Positions 50,775 to 59,519 of a DNA stretch of 64,000 nt are shown in pieces (position 1 is the first letter of the stretch; the number at the start of each line of letters is the position of its first letter). A program made the translations under genes and the position numbers. The notes below the pieces were generated by a model that saw only the letters and a list, made by a program, of their open reading frames with translations, ran no database searches and had not been told where the DNA came from. The stretch is from Clostridia bacterium (lineage in GTDB: Bacteria > Bacillota > Clostridia > Oscillospirales > Butyricicoccaceae), in the NCBI GenBank assembly GCA_017408985.1, contig JAFQTO010000049.1:1-64000 (forward strand), read 5' to 3'.

Positions 50775-52532
50775 TTACAGTCCTGCACCGGGTCTTATGA
50801 CAACGAATCTGTCATAGCCGCAGGGGCTCATCAGCGCGTCTCTCGTTTCCATCAGGTCGAGGATCTTTCCGCTGTTAAGGTCCATAACCTTATTGTTGCC
50901 TGTATAGATGTATGACTGCTCCTTGCCTGCTTCAACGCACATAAGGATATCGCCAACGTACATCTGGACGGCAAGTATACCGCTGGTGCGGCGGCTGCCG
51001 TAATAGTAGTTGGAGGTGCCCACATAGTATCCGCCGTACATCGTAGGCGCGATAAGGGACATATACTTGTTTGCGGTATTGAGCACGTAGTGGGTAGTGG
51101 TGTTGCCGTAGAGGCTGAACACTTCGTTGAGGGTTGCACTCACGCCGTCTACGGTGACGGTTATGCCTGCGTCGGCGTAGATCTTCTCGGCAAGAGCGAT
51201 GCCTCTCTGGGTGGCTGCAGCCTGCTTATCGGCGGCGGCTGTAACGGCAGACATCTGGTCGGCGGTAAGGTGCCTGCCAACGTATACGGGCTGGCATCTT
51301 ACGCCGACACCGCCTACGGTGGCATCATCGCTGTAGATATAGCCGCCGTTATACAGGGCGGGGTCGTTATTGACTCTTACCGTGTAGCTGACCTCGGCGG
51401 TCTCGCCGCTGGCAAGCTTGACTACCCAGCTAAGATCGTTGCCGTCGACCTTGTCTCCGCCCGAAACGTAAGTGCTGTTTGCAGGGACGGTATCGGTAAC
51501 GGTCAGCTCAACCGAGTCGGTTCTGCCGTTGCGGATAAAGAAGGTAAAAGTTATCTCCTCACCCAGGTCTGCCGTCTGGGAAACGGTGTGGGAAGAAAGC
51601 TTCTCCACATAGACGTTCTGCAGATTCTTTATCCTTGCCTGAGTCTCCTCGGTAATGGTAACGTCGGTGTACTTGATGAGGGGACGGACGATGGAATAGG
51701 AGCTTTCGGTCCAGAAATAGCAGTTTTCTCCCTCGGTGAACAACTCGTCAAGGCTGCGGTATGCGATACTGCCGCGGGGCTCTATCTTGTCCACGTTCTG
51801 ACCGTAGTCGTAGTTGCCGCCGCCGGGTGCGGAGGAATGGAGTATCTGTCCGTCGCCCACGTACAGCATAGCGTGGCCGCTCTGCTGGTCGGCGTGACGG
51901 CAGTTGATGATATCACCCGGCTGAAGCAGGCTGCGGTACTGTTCCTCAATGGCTTTTTTCTCCGCGTCGGTCTCCTTGCCGGTTATCTTGTGGTAGAACA
52001 CCTGCATATCTTTGGCTGTATCCAGAGCGGCGGTGTACCAATGGACTATATCAAGGTCAAAGGCTTCCTTGTAAACGTCGTAGCAGAATGCGGCGCAGTT
52101 GGTGTACGCGGTGTACTGACGGGTGCAGTCCTCGGGAGAGTTGGTGTGTCTCTGCCAGCGGTAAATGGCAGGCGAGAAAACGTTGCCCGTGACCAGACGG
52201 GTATCATCGTACTGCAGATAGACCTTGCGGGCATAATATGCCTCGGCGACTACAACCAGTGCCTCCTGCTCGGGGGTGTCAAAGGTACGCAGAGAGGTGG
52301 GGTCGGGGGTCTCTTCTTTTTGGGGAGTGTCGGTTGTGCTGCCGCCCTGACTGTCGCCCGATTGGGTGGAGTCGGGGTCTTTTGTCTGGGTGCTGTCGTC
52401 AGGTTGGGTGTTGTCGGGTTTGTTCTCTGTAGAGGCGTCGGGGTTTTGGGGCTGGTCGGTGCTGTCGCCGCAGCCGGCAAAAACTGCCGTCAGCATCAGC
52501 AGGGCGAGTATAAGCGCGGTAAGTTTTTTCAT
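50775..52532 (-). CDS. NlpC/P60-like lipoprotein, array member C (family reference)
   Basis: A 585-residue surface lipoprotein. Order: signal and lipobox (Cys21), low-complexity linker (22-80), a conserved lead (AYYARKVYLQYDDTRLVTGN), then an NlpC/P60-like papain domain with Cys146 in YTNCAAFCYDVYKEA and His220 in SGHAMLYVGDGQI, closing at FWTESSYSIVRPLIKYTD (about 290). A DUF11-like beta sandwich follows (320-395; TVTDTVPANSTYVSGGD, VSYTVRVNNDP). The C-terminal part (480-585) ends YDRFVVIRP and mirrors the NlpC core without Cys. Likely peptidoglycan or amide hydrolase at the cell surface, but the substrate is unknown. It is the last gene of the longer unit. Confidence 0.85.
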   Translation of the reverse strand: MKKLTALILALLMLTAVFAGCGDSTDQPQNPDASTENKPDNTQPDDSTQTKDPDSTQSGDSQGGSTTDTPQKEETPDPTSLRTFDTPEQEALVVVAEAYYARKVYLQYDDTRLVTGNVFSPAIYRWQRHTNSPEDCTRQYTAYTNCAAFCYDVYKEAFDLDIVHWYTAALDTAKDMQVFYHKITGKETDAEKKAIEEQYRSLLQPGDIINCRHADQQSGHAMLYVGDGQILHSSAPGGGNYDYGQNVDKIEPRGSIAYRSLDELFTEGENCYFWTESSYSIVRPLIKYTDVTITEETQARIKNLQNVYVEKLSSHTVSQTADLGEEITFTFFIRNGRTDSVELTVTDTVPANSTYVSGGDKVDGNDLSWVVKLASGETAEVSYTVRVNNDPALYNGGYIYSDDATVGGVGVRCQPVYVGRHLTADQMSAVTAAADKQAAATQRGIALAEKIYADAGITVTVDGVSATLNEVFSLYGNTTTHYVLNTANKYMSLIAPTMYGGYYVGTSNYYYGSRRTSGILAVQMYVGDILMCVEAGKEQSYIYTGNNKVMDLNSGKILDLMETRDALMSPCGYDRFVVIRPGAGL

Positions 52533-52597
52533 AAAAATTGCCTCCGTTTTGCAGAAAGCGGCAAGGCTGCACGCCCTGCCGCAATTGCGTATAAAGA

Positions 52598-54355
52598 TTA
52601 TTTCATTGCGGGGCGGATGACCACGAACTGATCATAGCCGATACAGCTGAGCAGAGCTTCCTGAGTCTTGGCGAGGTCAAGCAGCTTGCCCGTGGTCAGG
52701 TCAACTGCCTTGTTCTTGCCTGCGTACAGATAGCACTGCACCTTGCCGACCTCTTTCATAACAAGGATATCGCCTGCGCTGATCTGACTGCCGTAGATAC
52801 CTCTGGTGCGCTCCTTATTGTAAGCATCGCTTCTTACAACGTAGTAGCCGCCGTACATAGTGGGAGCGACCATAGAATAATACTCGCTTTCGGTATTAAA
52901 GGACTTGTGGTTCATTGTTGTGCCGTATGCGGTGAACAGAGATGCGATAATATCGTTCTCGTTGGGCAGTTCGTCGATCTTTACACCCGCGTTAGCGTAG
53001 ATCTGCTGTGCAAGAGCCATACCCTTGAGGGTGGTGGTGCCCAGGCTGTTGCAGGCAGAAGTTATCTTGTCCTGATCCTCTGTGCTCAAATGCTTGCCCA
53101 CGAATACGGGACGGCAGGTAACGCCGATGCCGCCGACCTTTGCGTCTGCGCTGTAGATGTAGCCGCCGTCATACAGAGAGGGATCGTCGTTGACCTTGAC
53201 GGTGTAGGAGATCTTCTTGGTCTCGCCCGATGCAATCTTGACGTTCCAGGAGAGGTTGTTACCGTCTACCTTGTCGGCACCGCTTACGTAGGTGGCACCT
53301 GCAGGAACGACATCGGTTATATCAATGTCAATGGTGTGGGTCCTGCCGTTACGGACCATAAAGGTGTAGGTGATCTCTTCGCCCAGATCGACGGTCTGAC
53401 CCATAGTGTGAGAGCTGAGTTTTTCGATGTAGACGTTCTGCATCTTCTCAACTCTGATCTTGGTCTCCTCGGTGATCTGTGCATCGGTATACTTGATGAG
53501 AGGACGGACGATGGCAAACGCGGTCTCGCCCCAGAAGTAGCAGGTACCCTCGGTGGAGAATATCTCGTTGAGCTCAAGATACTGAACGGTGCCGCGTGCC
53601 TCGATCATATCCTTGTTGGCCTCGTAGTTGTAAACTGTGCCCGAGGAGTGGAGGATCTTGCCGTCGCCAACGTACAGCATGGCGTGGCCGCTGTCCTGAC
53701 CCTTGTGGATGCAGTTGAGGATGTCACCGGGCTGCAGGGTGTCACGGAAGCGCTGTTCGATCTCTTTCTTCTCGGCATCGGTCTCTTTGCCGGTGATGGT
53801 GTGATAGAAAACGTGCATATCGGTAGCTGTATTCAGCGCTGCGGTGTACCAATGGACTATATCGAGGTCAAAAGCTTCCTTGTAAACGTCATAGCAGAAT
53901 GCGGCGCAGTTGGTGTAGCCCGTGTACTGGCTGGACAGGCTCTCGGGGGAGTTTTCGTGTCTCTGCCAACGGTAATATGTAGGCTGAACGACGTTGCCCT
54001 GAACCATTCTGGTATCCTCGTACTGGAGATAGACCTTGCGGGCATAATATGCCTCTGCACAAACTACCAGTGCCTCCTGCTCGGGGGTGTCGAACTCACG
54101 CAGGGTGGTGGGGTCGGGCTCTTCTCTCGTTGCAGGAGGATCGTTATTCTCGGTGTTTGTTTTATCCTTGTCACCGCCCTGATCCTGATTGTCGGTCTGC
54201 TCCTTATCATCTGCCTGAGCGCCGTCATTGGGAACGTCATTCTGAACGTTGTCCTTGTCATCCGAGCTGCTGTCGGGGGTCTTGCTGTCGCCGCAGCCTG
54301 CAAATACGGCTGTGAGCATCATAAGTGCCAGAAGTAATGCCGTCAGTTTTTTCAT
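52598..54355 (-). CDS. NlpC/P60-like lipoprotein, array member D
   Basis: A 585-residue member, the nearest relative of C: the stretch from AYYARKVYLQY through KEAFDLDIVHWYTAAL to ITGKETDAEKK is almost the same in both. The lipid site is Cys21. The linker (22-85) is rich in Asp, Asn and Gln (KEQTDNQDQGGDKDKTN) and unlike that of C, so linkers drift faster than the domains. Catalytic candidates are Cys150 and His224. The C-terminal domain shows APTMYGGYYVV and YDQFVVIRPAMK. A 65-base gap leads to C. GGAGGAT precedes the ATG. Confidence 0.85.
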   Translation of the reverse strand: MKKLTALLLALMMLTAVFAGCGDSKTPDSSSDDKDNVQNDVPNDGAQADDKEQTDNQDQGGDKDKTNTENNDPPATREEPDPTTLREFDTPEQEALVVCAEAYYARKVYLQYEDTRMVQGNVVQPTYYRWQRHENSPESLSSQYTGYTNCAAFCYDVYKEAFDLDIVHWYTAALNTATDMHVFYHTITGKETDAEKKEIEQRFRDTLQPGDILNCIHKGQDSGHAMLYVGDGKILHSSGTVYNYEANKDMIEARGTVQYLELNEIFSTEGTCYFWGETAFAIVRPLIKYTDAQITEETKIRVEKMQNVYIEKLSSHTMGQTVDLGEEITYTFMVRNGRTHTIDIDITDVVPAGATYVSGADKVDGNNLSWNVKIASGETKKISYTVKVNDDPSLYDGGYIYSADAKVGGIGVTCRPVFVGKHLSTEDQDKITSACNSLGTTTLKGMALAQQIYANAGVKIDELPNENDIIASLFTAYGTTMNHKSFNTESEYYSMVAPTMYGGYYVVRSDAYNKERTRGIYGSQISAGDILVMKEVGKVQCYLYAGKNKAVDLTTGKLLDLAKTQEALLSCIGYDQFVVIRPAMK

Positions 54356-54397
54356 AATAGATCCTCCTGTTTCGGTTTTTATATCAAAAATTTTTTG

Positions 54398-56146
54398 TTA
54401 TCTCATTGCGGGGCGGATAATGGCAAATCTGTCGTATCCTATAGTGCTGTACAGGGTGGGTACGGCAGTTACAAGGTCCAAAAGCTTGCCGTTTGTCAGG
54501 TCAAAAAGCCGATTTCCGTTTATGACCATATAGCTCTGCACCTTGCCCGACTCCTCACAAACCACAATATCGCCTGCCATAAGCTGACTCATAAGCGGTG
54601 CTCTCGTGCGCACGCCGTCATACAGGGTGGCGCAGGTGCCGGTGTAGTAGCCGCCGTACATAGTGGGTGCCAGAATATCTATATCCTCCGAATCCACGTT
54701 GAGGTAATAGTATCTGCCTGCCTGAGGCTTATACAGACTGCTCAGCAGGGTGTTTTCGTCCTTAAGGGTCAGGCTGATGCCGATATCGGCATACAGCTTC
54801 TGCGCAAGAGCCATTCCACGCAGTGCAGAGGTCTGACTGCTCTCTGCGGCGGCGGTAATTCTCTGCATCAGATCGGCGGTCAGGTTTTTGCCTATATAGA
54901 TCTTGCGTGCTCTTGCCGTCACTCCGCCGACCGTGCTGTTTTCGCTGTAGACGAGATCACCCGTTTTGGCGTTTGGATCGACCTTTACGGTATAGCTGAC
55001 CTTGACCGTCTGTCCCGAGGGAACGGCTACCGTCCAGGTAAGCTTATCCCCCTCACGTTTGCAGTCGCCGCTGACAAAGGTGGTGTTTGAGGGTACGGTA
55101 TCTGTGATATCCACCGTGGTGTCGCTCGTGCGGTTGCTTCTCAGGGTAAAGGTGAAGGTCACCTCGTCACCCGGTGCGGCAGTATAGCCCGCACCGTGGG
55201 AGGAGGTCTTTTCCACGTAGATCTTTTTGAGATTTGCGATGCGGTTTAAGCACTCCTCGGAGGGAGCGGCATCGGTATACTTGATGGTGGGACGGACGAT
55301 GGCAAAGTTCATCATAGAGAACATATATCTTGCCGATGCTTCCGTCCACAGCTCCTCGAGCTGCATCTCCACTATAGCACCGCGGGGCTCAAGGGCATCC
55401 TTGTTCATACTGTAGTCGTAGTTGCCGCCGCCCGTTGCACAGCAATGAATAATCTGTCCGTCACCTATATACAGCATAACGTGGCCGTTGGTGTTGTCCT
55501 TGTTGCGGTAGACTATCAGATCGCCCTGCTGCAGCTGGCTGTTAAAGAGCTTTTTGATCTCGTCTTTTTTCTGAGAGTCTTCGTTGCCCGTGACCGAATA
55601 TCGGTACACATGCATATCGGTGGCATCCATCATCTGCGCGGTGGTACGGGTACCTATATCAAGCCCCAGAGCGTAATAGTACACGTCATAGCAGAACGCC
55701 GCACAGTTGCTGTAGGCTGTATACTGGCTCGTACAGTCCTCGGGAGAGTTGACACCGTTCTGCCAGCGGTAGGTGATTCCTATGGCATCGCCGCTGACCA
55801 GTCGTGTATCGTCATACTGGATGTAGGTGCGTCGGGCAAGGTAACTTTCGGCGGTGGTTATAAGCGCCTCGGCTATCTTACTGTCGTACACACGGGTGTC
55901 AACGGGCTCGTCGGGTTTGGCAGGGGTATCGGATGAAGACGCGGGCAGATCGTCTGCGCTGCCTTCACTGTCCACAGAGCTCTGACTGTCGCTCGAGTCA
56001 GAATCTCCGCTATCGGGAGGCGTGGGGGTATCGGCAGAAAGATCATTATCGGAAGTGCCGTCCGTATCTGACGAGCTGTCACCGCAGCCTGCAAATACAG
56101 CCGTGAGCATCATAAGTGCCAGAATCAATGCCGTCAGTTTTTTCAT
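54398..56146 (-). CDS. NlpC/P60-like lipoprotein, array member E
   Basis: A 582-residue member. The signal peptide MKKLTALILALMMLTAVFAGC is near-identical to that of C and D (Cys21). The linker (22-85) is Ser/Asp-rich (SGDSDSSDSQSSVDSEGS), a different composition from its neighbours. Catalytic candidates are Cys148 (AYSNCAAFCYDVYYYA) and His222 (NGHVMLYIGDGQI). The DUF11-like domain has VPSNTTFVSGDC. The C-terminal domain shows APTMYGGYYTG and YDRFAIIRPAMR. The ATG at 56146 is used; a frame 28 codons longer enters member F. Confidence 0.85.
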   Translation of the reverse strand: MKKLTALILALMMLTAVFAGCGDSSSDTDGTSDNDLSADTPTPPDSGDSDSSDSQSSVDSEGSADDLPASSSDTPAKPDEPVDTRVYDSKIAEALITTAESYLARRTYIQYDDTRLVSGDAIGITYRWQNGVNSPEDCTSQYTAYSNCAAFCYDVYYYALGLDIGTRTTAQMMDATDMHVYRYSVTGNEDSQKKDEIKKLFNSQLQQGDLIVYRNKDNTNGHVMLYIGDGQIIHCCATGGGNYDYSMNKDALEPRGAIVEMQLEELWTEASARYMFSMMNFAIVRPTIKYTDAAPSEECLNRIANLKKIYVEKTSSHGAGYTAAPGDEVTFTFTLRSNRTSDTTVDITDTVPSNTTFVSGDCKREGDKLTWTVAVPSGQTVKVSYTVKVDPNAKTGDLVYSENSTVGGVTARARKIYIGKNLTADLMQRITAAAESSQTSALRGMALAQKLYADIGISLTLKDENTLLSSLYKPQAGRYYYLNVDSEDIDILAPTMYGGYYTGTCATLYDGVRTRAPLMSQLMAGDIVVCEESGKVQSYMVINGNRLFDLTNGKLLDLVTAVPTLYSTIGYDRFAIIRPAMR

Positions 56147-56162
56147 CGTTTTACACCCTCTC

Positions 56163-57929
56163 TCAGTCTGCCATTGCGGGACGGATGACTGCAAAGCAGT
56201 CATAGCCAATGGCGCTGATAAGAGCATCACGGGTCTTGATCAGGTCCATCACCTCTATTTTGGTGCCGTCAAGAGCCAGCGCCTTGTTGCCGCCTGCGTA
56301 CATATAGGTGGTGTACTTGCCGTTCTCACAGCACACGAGGATATCGCCCTCCATAAGCTGACTTGCCAGCACGCCCTTGGTACGCCATCCGCTGAAAACA
56401 TCGCTGGTGGCGCAGTACCAGCCGCCGTACATAGTAGGCGCGACTATGGATAAATACTCGCTGCTTGTGTTGAGTCTTACGTGATTGCCCGTGGGGCCCA
56501 GCTTGGTAAACAGGCTGTTCATCAGATCGGCTTCCGAAGGCAGGTCAACGGTATAGCCTGCGGCGGCATAGATCTTTTCGGCAAGAGCCAGACCGCCGGC
56601 GCCCATAGTTGCGGCTTTGGATGCCTCGGTGGTTATCTTGGCTCTCACATCGGCAGACAGATTGCCGCCTATATACACCTTGCGGCATTCCACGTCCACG
56701 CCGCCCGCATAGCCCGTAGTGAACAGATAGTCACCGTCTTTGGCGTCACTGTTGACCCTGACGGTATAGCTGACCTCCGTGCTCCCGCCCGAGGGGACGG
56801 TAACGCTCCATTTGATCTCGGTGCCGTTTACGCTGTCGCCGCCCGAAACGTAGGCGGAGTTCTCGGGAACGTAGTCCACTATCTCCACGGTGGCTTCATT
56901 GACGCGGTTGTTGCGGATAAAATAGGTGTAGGTCACCTCTTCACCCTGCTGTGCGGTAAAGCCTGCGGGGTGGGAGGAGAGCTTTTCGATGTAGATATTG
57001 TAGAGATTCTCCACGCGGCTTTGGGTCTTTTGGGTTATTTGAGCGTCGGTGAACTTCATAAGAGGTCTGACTATAGAGAAGGATTCCTGAGAGAACAGAT
57101 CATAACCCGAAGAGGAGAACAGATAGTCGGTCTTGAGCCGCTGGATAGCACCAGAGGGCTCATAAAGCTCCTTGTTCTGAGCGTAATCGTAGTTGCCGCC
57201 TACACCGCGGGTGCAGTGAATGATATCGTCGCCACCGATATAGAGCATAACGTGACCGATGCTCCCGTCGGCGTAACGGTAGTTTATAAGATCACCCGGC
57301 TGCAGGATGTCGAAGAACTCCTTGATGATGCGGTCTTTTTCTTCCTGAGTCTCGGTCTTCTTTACGTTGTAGGTAAAGGCGTGCATCTCGGTATCCCGCT
57401 GAAGCATACCCGTATTCCACGCAACGATATCTATGCCGAAGGTCTCATAGTACAGATCATAGGTCCACGCGGCGCAGTTTGAGTAGGTGGTGAACTGTCT
57501 TGTGGCATCCTCGGGAGAATAAACGTGTCTGTCGGTACGGTATACCACTCCCGCGGTGCTGCCGTTGACCAGATTGGAGTCATCGTACTGCAGGTAGGTC
57601 TTGCGTGCAAGATACGCCTCGGCAACCACCCACAGAGCCTTCTGCTCGGGGGTGTCAAACTCACGCATAGGCTCTTCCTTGGGTGTGGTGTCTGCGGGAG
57701 GGGTGTCGCCCTGACTGCCGCTCTGGCTGTCCTGACTGCCGCTTTGATCGCCCTGCTGACCGTCACCGCCCTGCTGGGTATCGTTTCCCTGCTGAGTATC
57801 GCCACCCTGCTGGGTGTCACCGTTTGCCTGCAGGGAATCGTCTGCGTCGGGCTGACTGTCACCGCCGCAGGCACAGAGGCAGGCACAAACAATACACAGC
57901 GCCAATATCAATGCCAAAATCTTTTTCAT
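56163..57929 (-). CDS. NlpC/P60-like lipoprotein, array member F
   Basis: A 588-residue member. The signal ends CACLCAC (Cys21 or 20). The linker (22-88) is a Gly/Gln/Asp/Ser repeat with GDTQQG units iterated about four times, then SGSQDSQSGSQG. Catalytic candidates are Cys152 (TYSNCAAWTYDLYYET) and His226 (IGHVMLYIGGDDI); the usual GDG after the His is GGD here. The DUF11-like domain has VPENSAYVSGGD. The C-terminal domain has APTMYGGWYCATS and YDCFAVIRPAMAD. Only 16 bases separate it from E, which supports one transcript. Confidence 0.85.
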   Translation of the reverse strand: MKKILALILALCIVCACLCACGGDSQPDADDSLQANGDTQQGGDTQQGNDTQQGGDGQQGDQSGSQDSQSGSQGDTPPADTTPKEEPMREFDTPEQKALWVVAEAYLARKTYLQYDDSNLVNGSTAGVVYRTDRHVYSPEDATRQFTTYSNCAAWTYDLYYETFGIDIVAWNTGMLQRDTEMHAFTYNVKKTETQEEKDRIIKEFFDILQPGDLINYRYADGSIGHVMLYIGGDDIIHCTRGVGGNYDYAQNKELYEPSGAIQRLKTDYLFSSSGYDLFSQESFSIVRPLMKFTDAQITQKTQSRVENLYNIYIEKLSSHPAGFTAQQGEEVTYTYFIRNNRVNEATVEIVDYVPENSAYVSGGDSVNGTEIKWSVTVPSGGSTEVSYTVRVNSDAKDGDYLFTTGYAGGVDVECRKVYIGGNLSADVRAKITTEASKAATMGAGGLALAEKIYAAAGYTVDLPSEADLMNSLFTKLGPTGNHVRLNTSSEYLSIVAPTMYGGWYCATSDVFSGWRTKGVLASQLMEGDILVCCENGKYTTYMYAGGNKALALDGTKIEVMDLIKTRDALISAIGYDCFAVIRPAMAD

Positions 57930-57986
57930 ACAAATCCTCCCGACTGTCAGGATAGATATATGCTGAGGGTCTGTTTTGAGTGATGC

Positions 57987-59498
57987 TTATGCCATAGAGG
58001 GGCGGATGAGGGCAAACTTGCAATAGCCCATAACGCCCATCAGTACGTTGTCGATATCGTCGCCGTAGAGGACTTCGGCGCCTGTGGGGGTGACCTTGAG
58101 CATATTCACTCCGCCGAAAACAAAGACGCTGACGGCTGTATTCTTCTCGTCCTCGGCGCACAGAAGCACGTCGCCCGCCATTATCTCGTCGGTGAATATG
58201 CCTGCCGTTCTGCGTCTGAGGGGGAAGCGCTCACCGGAGTCGACCACTCTGCCGCCGTACATAATGGGCACCAGCATATCTATATATCTGCCGCTCTGTG
58301 CAAGCTCGAAGTGTGTATCGCTGACGCCCTTGTAGGGTACGAAGATGCCGTCAAGGATCTCCTTTGCGCTGCCCAGATCGGCCTTCTCACCGATAAGGCT
58401 GTAAAGGCGCTTGACAAGAGCGGTATCCTGCTCGTTGGCACCTTTCAGGCTCTCGACAGCGGCTGCAACGGCCTTCTGCTTGTCTGCATTCAGGTGCTTG
58501 CCCACCATAATAGCAGGGCACTTGACACAAACGCCGCAGACCTTGCCCTCAAGACCCCAGATAAAGCTGCCGTAGGGTGCGTCTGCCTGCACTCTGACCG
58601 TGTAGGACAGGTATTTTTCCTCGCCTGCCGAGAGGGTGAACGACCATTTGATCCCGCCGTCAGCCATCTCGCCGCCGCTGACATATTCGGTGCCCTCGGG
58701 GACGGTGTCGGTCACGGTTATGTCGGCTGCGCTGTCACGCATATTGCGGACATAGTAGGTGAATGTGATCTCCTCACCTCTGTCTGCCGTCTGACCGATG
58801 GTGTGGGAAGAAAGCTTCTCCACGAAAATATCCTGCAGGTACTTGACGCGGTTCATTGCGCTCTCGGTGGGTTTGGCGTCCTTGAACACCATCAGAGGAC
58901 GGATGATGGCGATGTTTTTTTCGGTGCCGAAGGTGTACATTCTCTGAGCCTCGGGATCGAACAGGACGGATACGTCCATCTTTTCGATAGAGCCGTAAGA
59001 CTCACGGCCATCGCATTTGTTGTCATAATTGTAGTTGCAGGGGTTGCTGCCGCTGGAATGGATGATCTTGCCGTCGCCGATGTAGAACATTGCGTGGCCA
59101 CCGCCGCGGATGTGGCGGTTGACGATGATATCGCCCGGCTGCAGCATATCCATATACAGGTCTCTTATGTTCTTCTTCTGCTCCTCGGTCTCGTCAAACT
59201 GCACCTGATAGCGGAAAGCATGCTGGGATGCATCGTTCATCATATCCTCGGTGCACCAGTTCTTGATATCCAGATCCAGTGCGCTTTTGTAAACGTCGTA
59301 GCAGAATGCGGCGCAGTTGGTATAATTGGTGCGCTGACGGGTGCTGTCCTCGGGGCCGTTTTTGTGTCTCTCCCAACGGTAGACGGGGGGATTGACTACG
59401 TTGCCCGTTACTGCCCGCGTATCATCGTACTGCAGGTATGTTCCGCGTGCGTAATACGCCTTTGCGGTTGCGACAAGAGCTTTTTGAATATCGTTCAT
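57987..59498 (-). CDS. NlpC/P60-like protein without signal peptide, array member G
   Basis: A 503-residue member that begins directly with the lead MNDIQKALVATAKAYYARG; there is no signal peptide, lipobox or linker. The ATG at 59498 has GAGG eight bases upstream, so the start is firm; a start six codons further up lacks a site. Catalytic candidates Cys62 (NYTNCAAFCYDVYKSA) and His135 (GGHAMFYIGDGKI), the DUF11-like domain (VPEGTEYVSGGE) and the C-terminal domain (VPIMYGGRVVDS, KFALIRPSMA) are all kept. It should stay in the cytoplasm unless exported another way. Closest to H. Confidence 0.85.
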   Translation of the reverse strand: MNDIQKALVATAKAYYARGTYLQYDDTRAVTGNVVNPPVYRWERHKNGPEDSTRQRTNYTNCAAFCYDVYKSALDLDIKNWCTEDMMNDASQHAFRYQVQFDETEEQKKNIRDLYMDMLQPGDIIVNRHIRGGGHAMFYIGDGKIIHSSGSNPCNYNYDNKCDGRESYGSIEKMDVSVLFDPEAQRMYTFGTEKNIAIIRPLMVFKDAKPTESAMNRVKYLQDIFVEKLSSHTIGQTADRGEEITFTYYVRNMRDSAADITVTDTVPEGTEYVSGGEMADGGIKWSFTLSAGEEKYLSYTVRVQADAPYGSFIWGLEGKVCGVCVKCPAIMVGKHLNADKQKAVAAAVESLKGANEQDTALVKRLYSLIGEKADLGSAKEILDGIFVPYKGVSDTHFELAQSGRYIDMLVPIMYGGRVVDSGERFPLRRRTAGIFTDEIMAGDVLLCAEDEKNTAVSVFVFGGVNMLKVTPTGAEVLYGDDIDNVLMGVMGYCKFALIRPSMA

Positions 59499-59519
59499 TT
59501 GTTTCACCTCATTCATACA

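Noticed and set aside
51090..52631. Long plus-strand open frames antisense to the NlpC array, for example 513 codons here and 476 codons at 52907
   Set aside because: They mirror the codon pattern of the minus-strand genes, lack ribosome binding sites and resemble no protein; the minus strand has clear signal peptides, starts and conserved domains.
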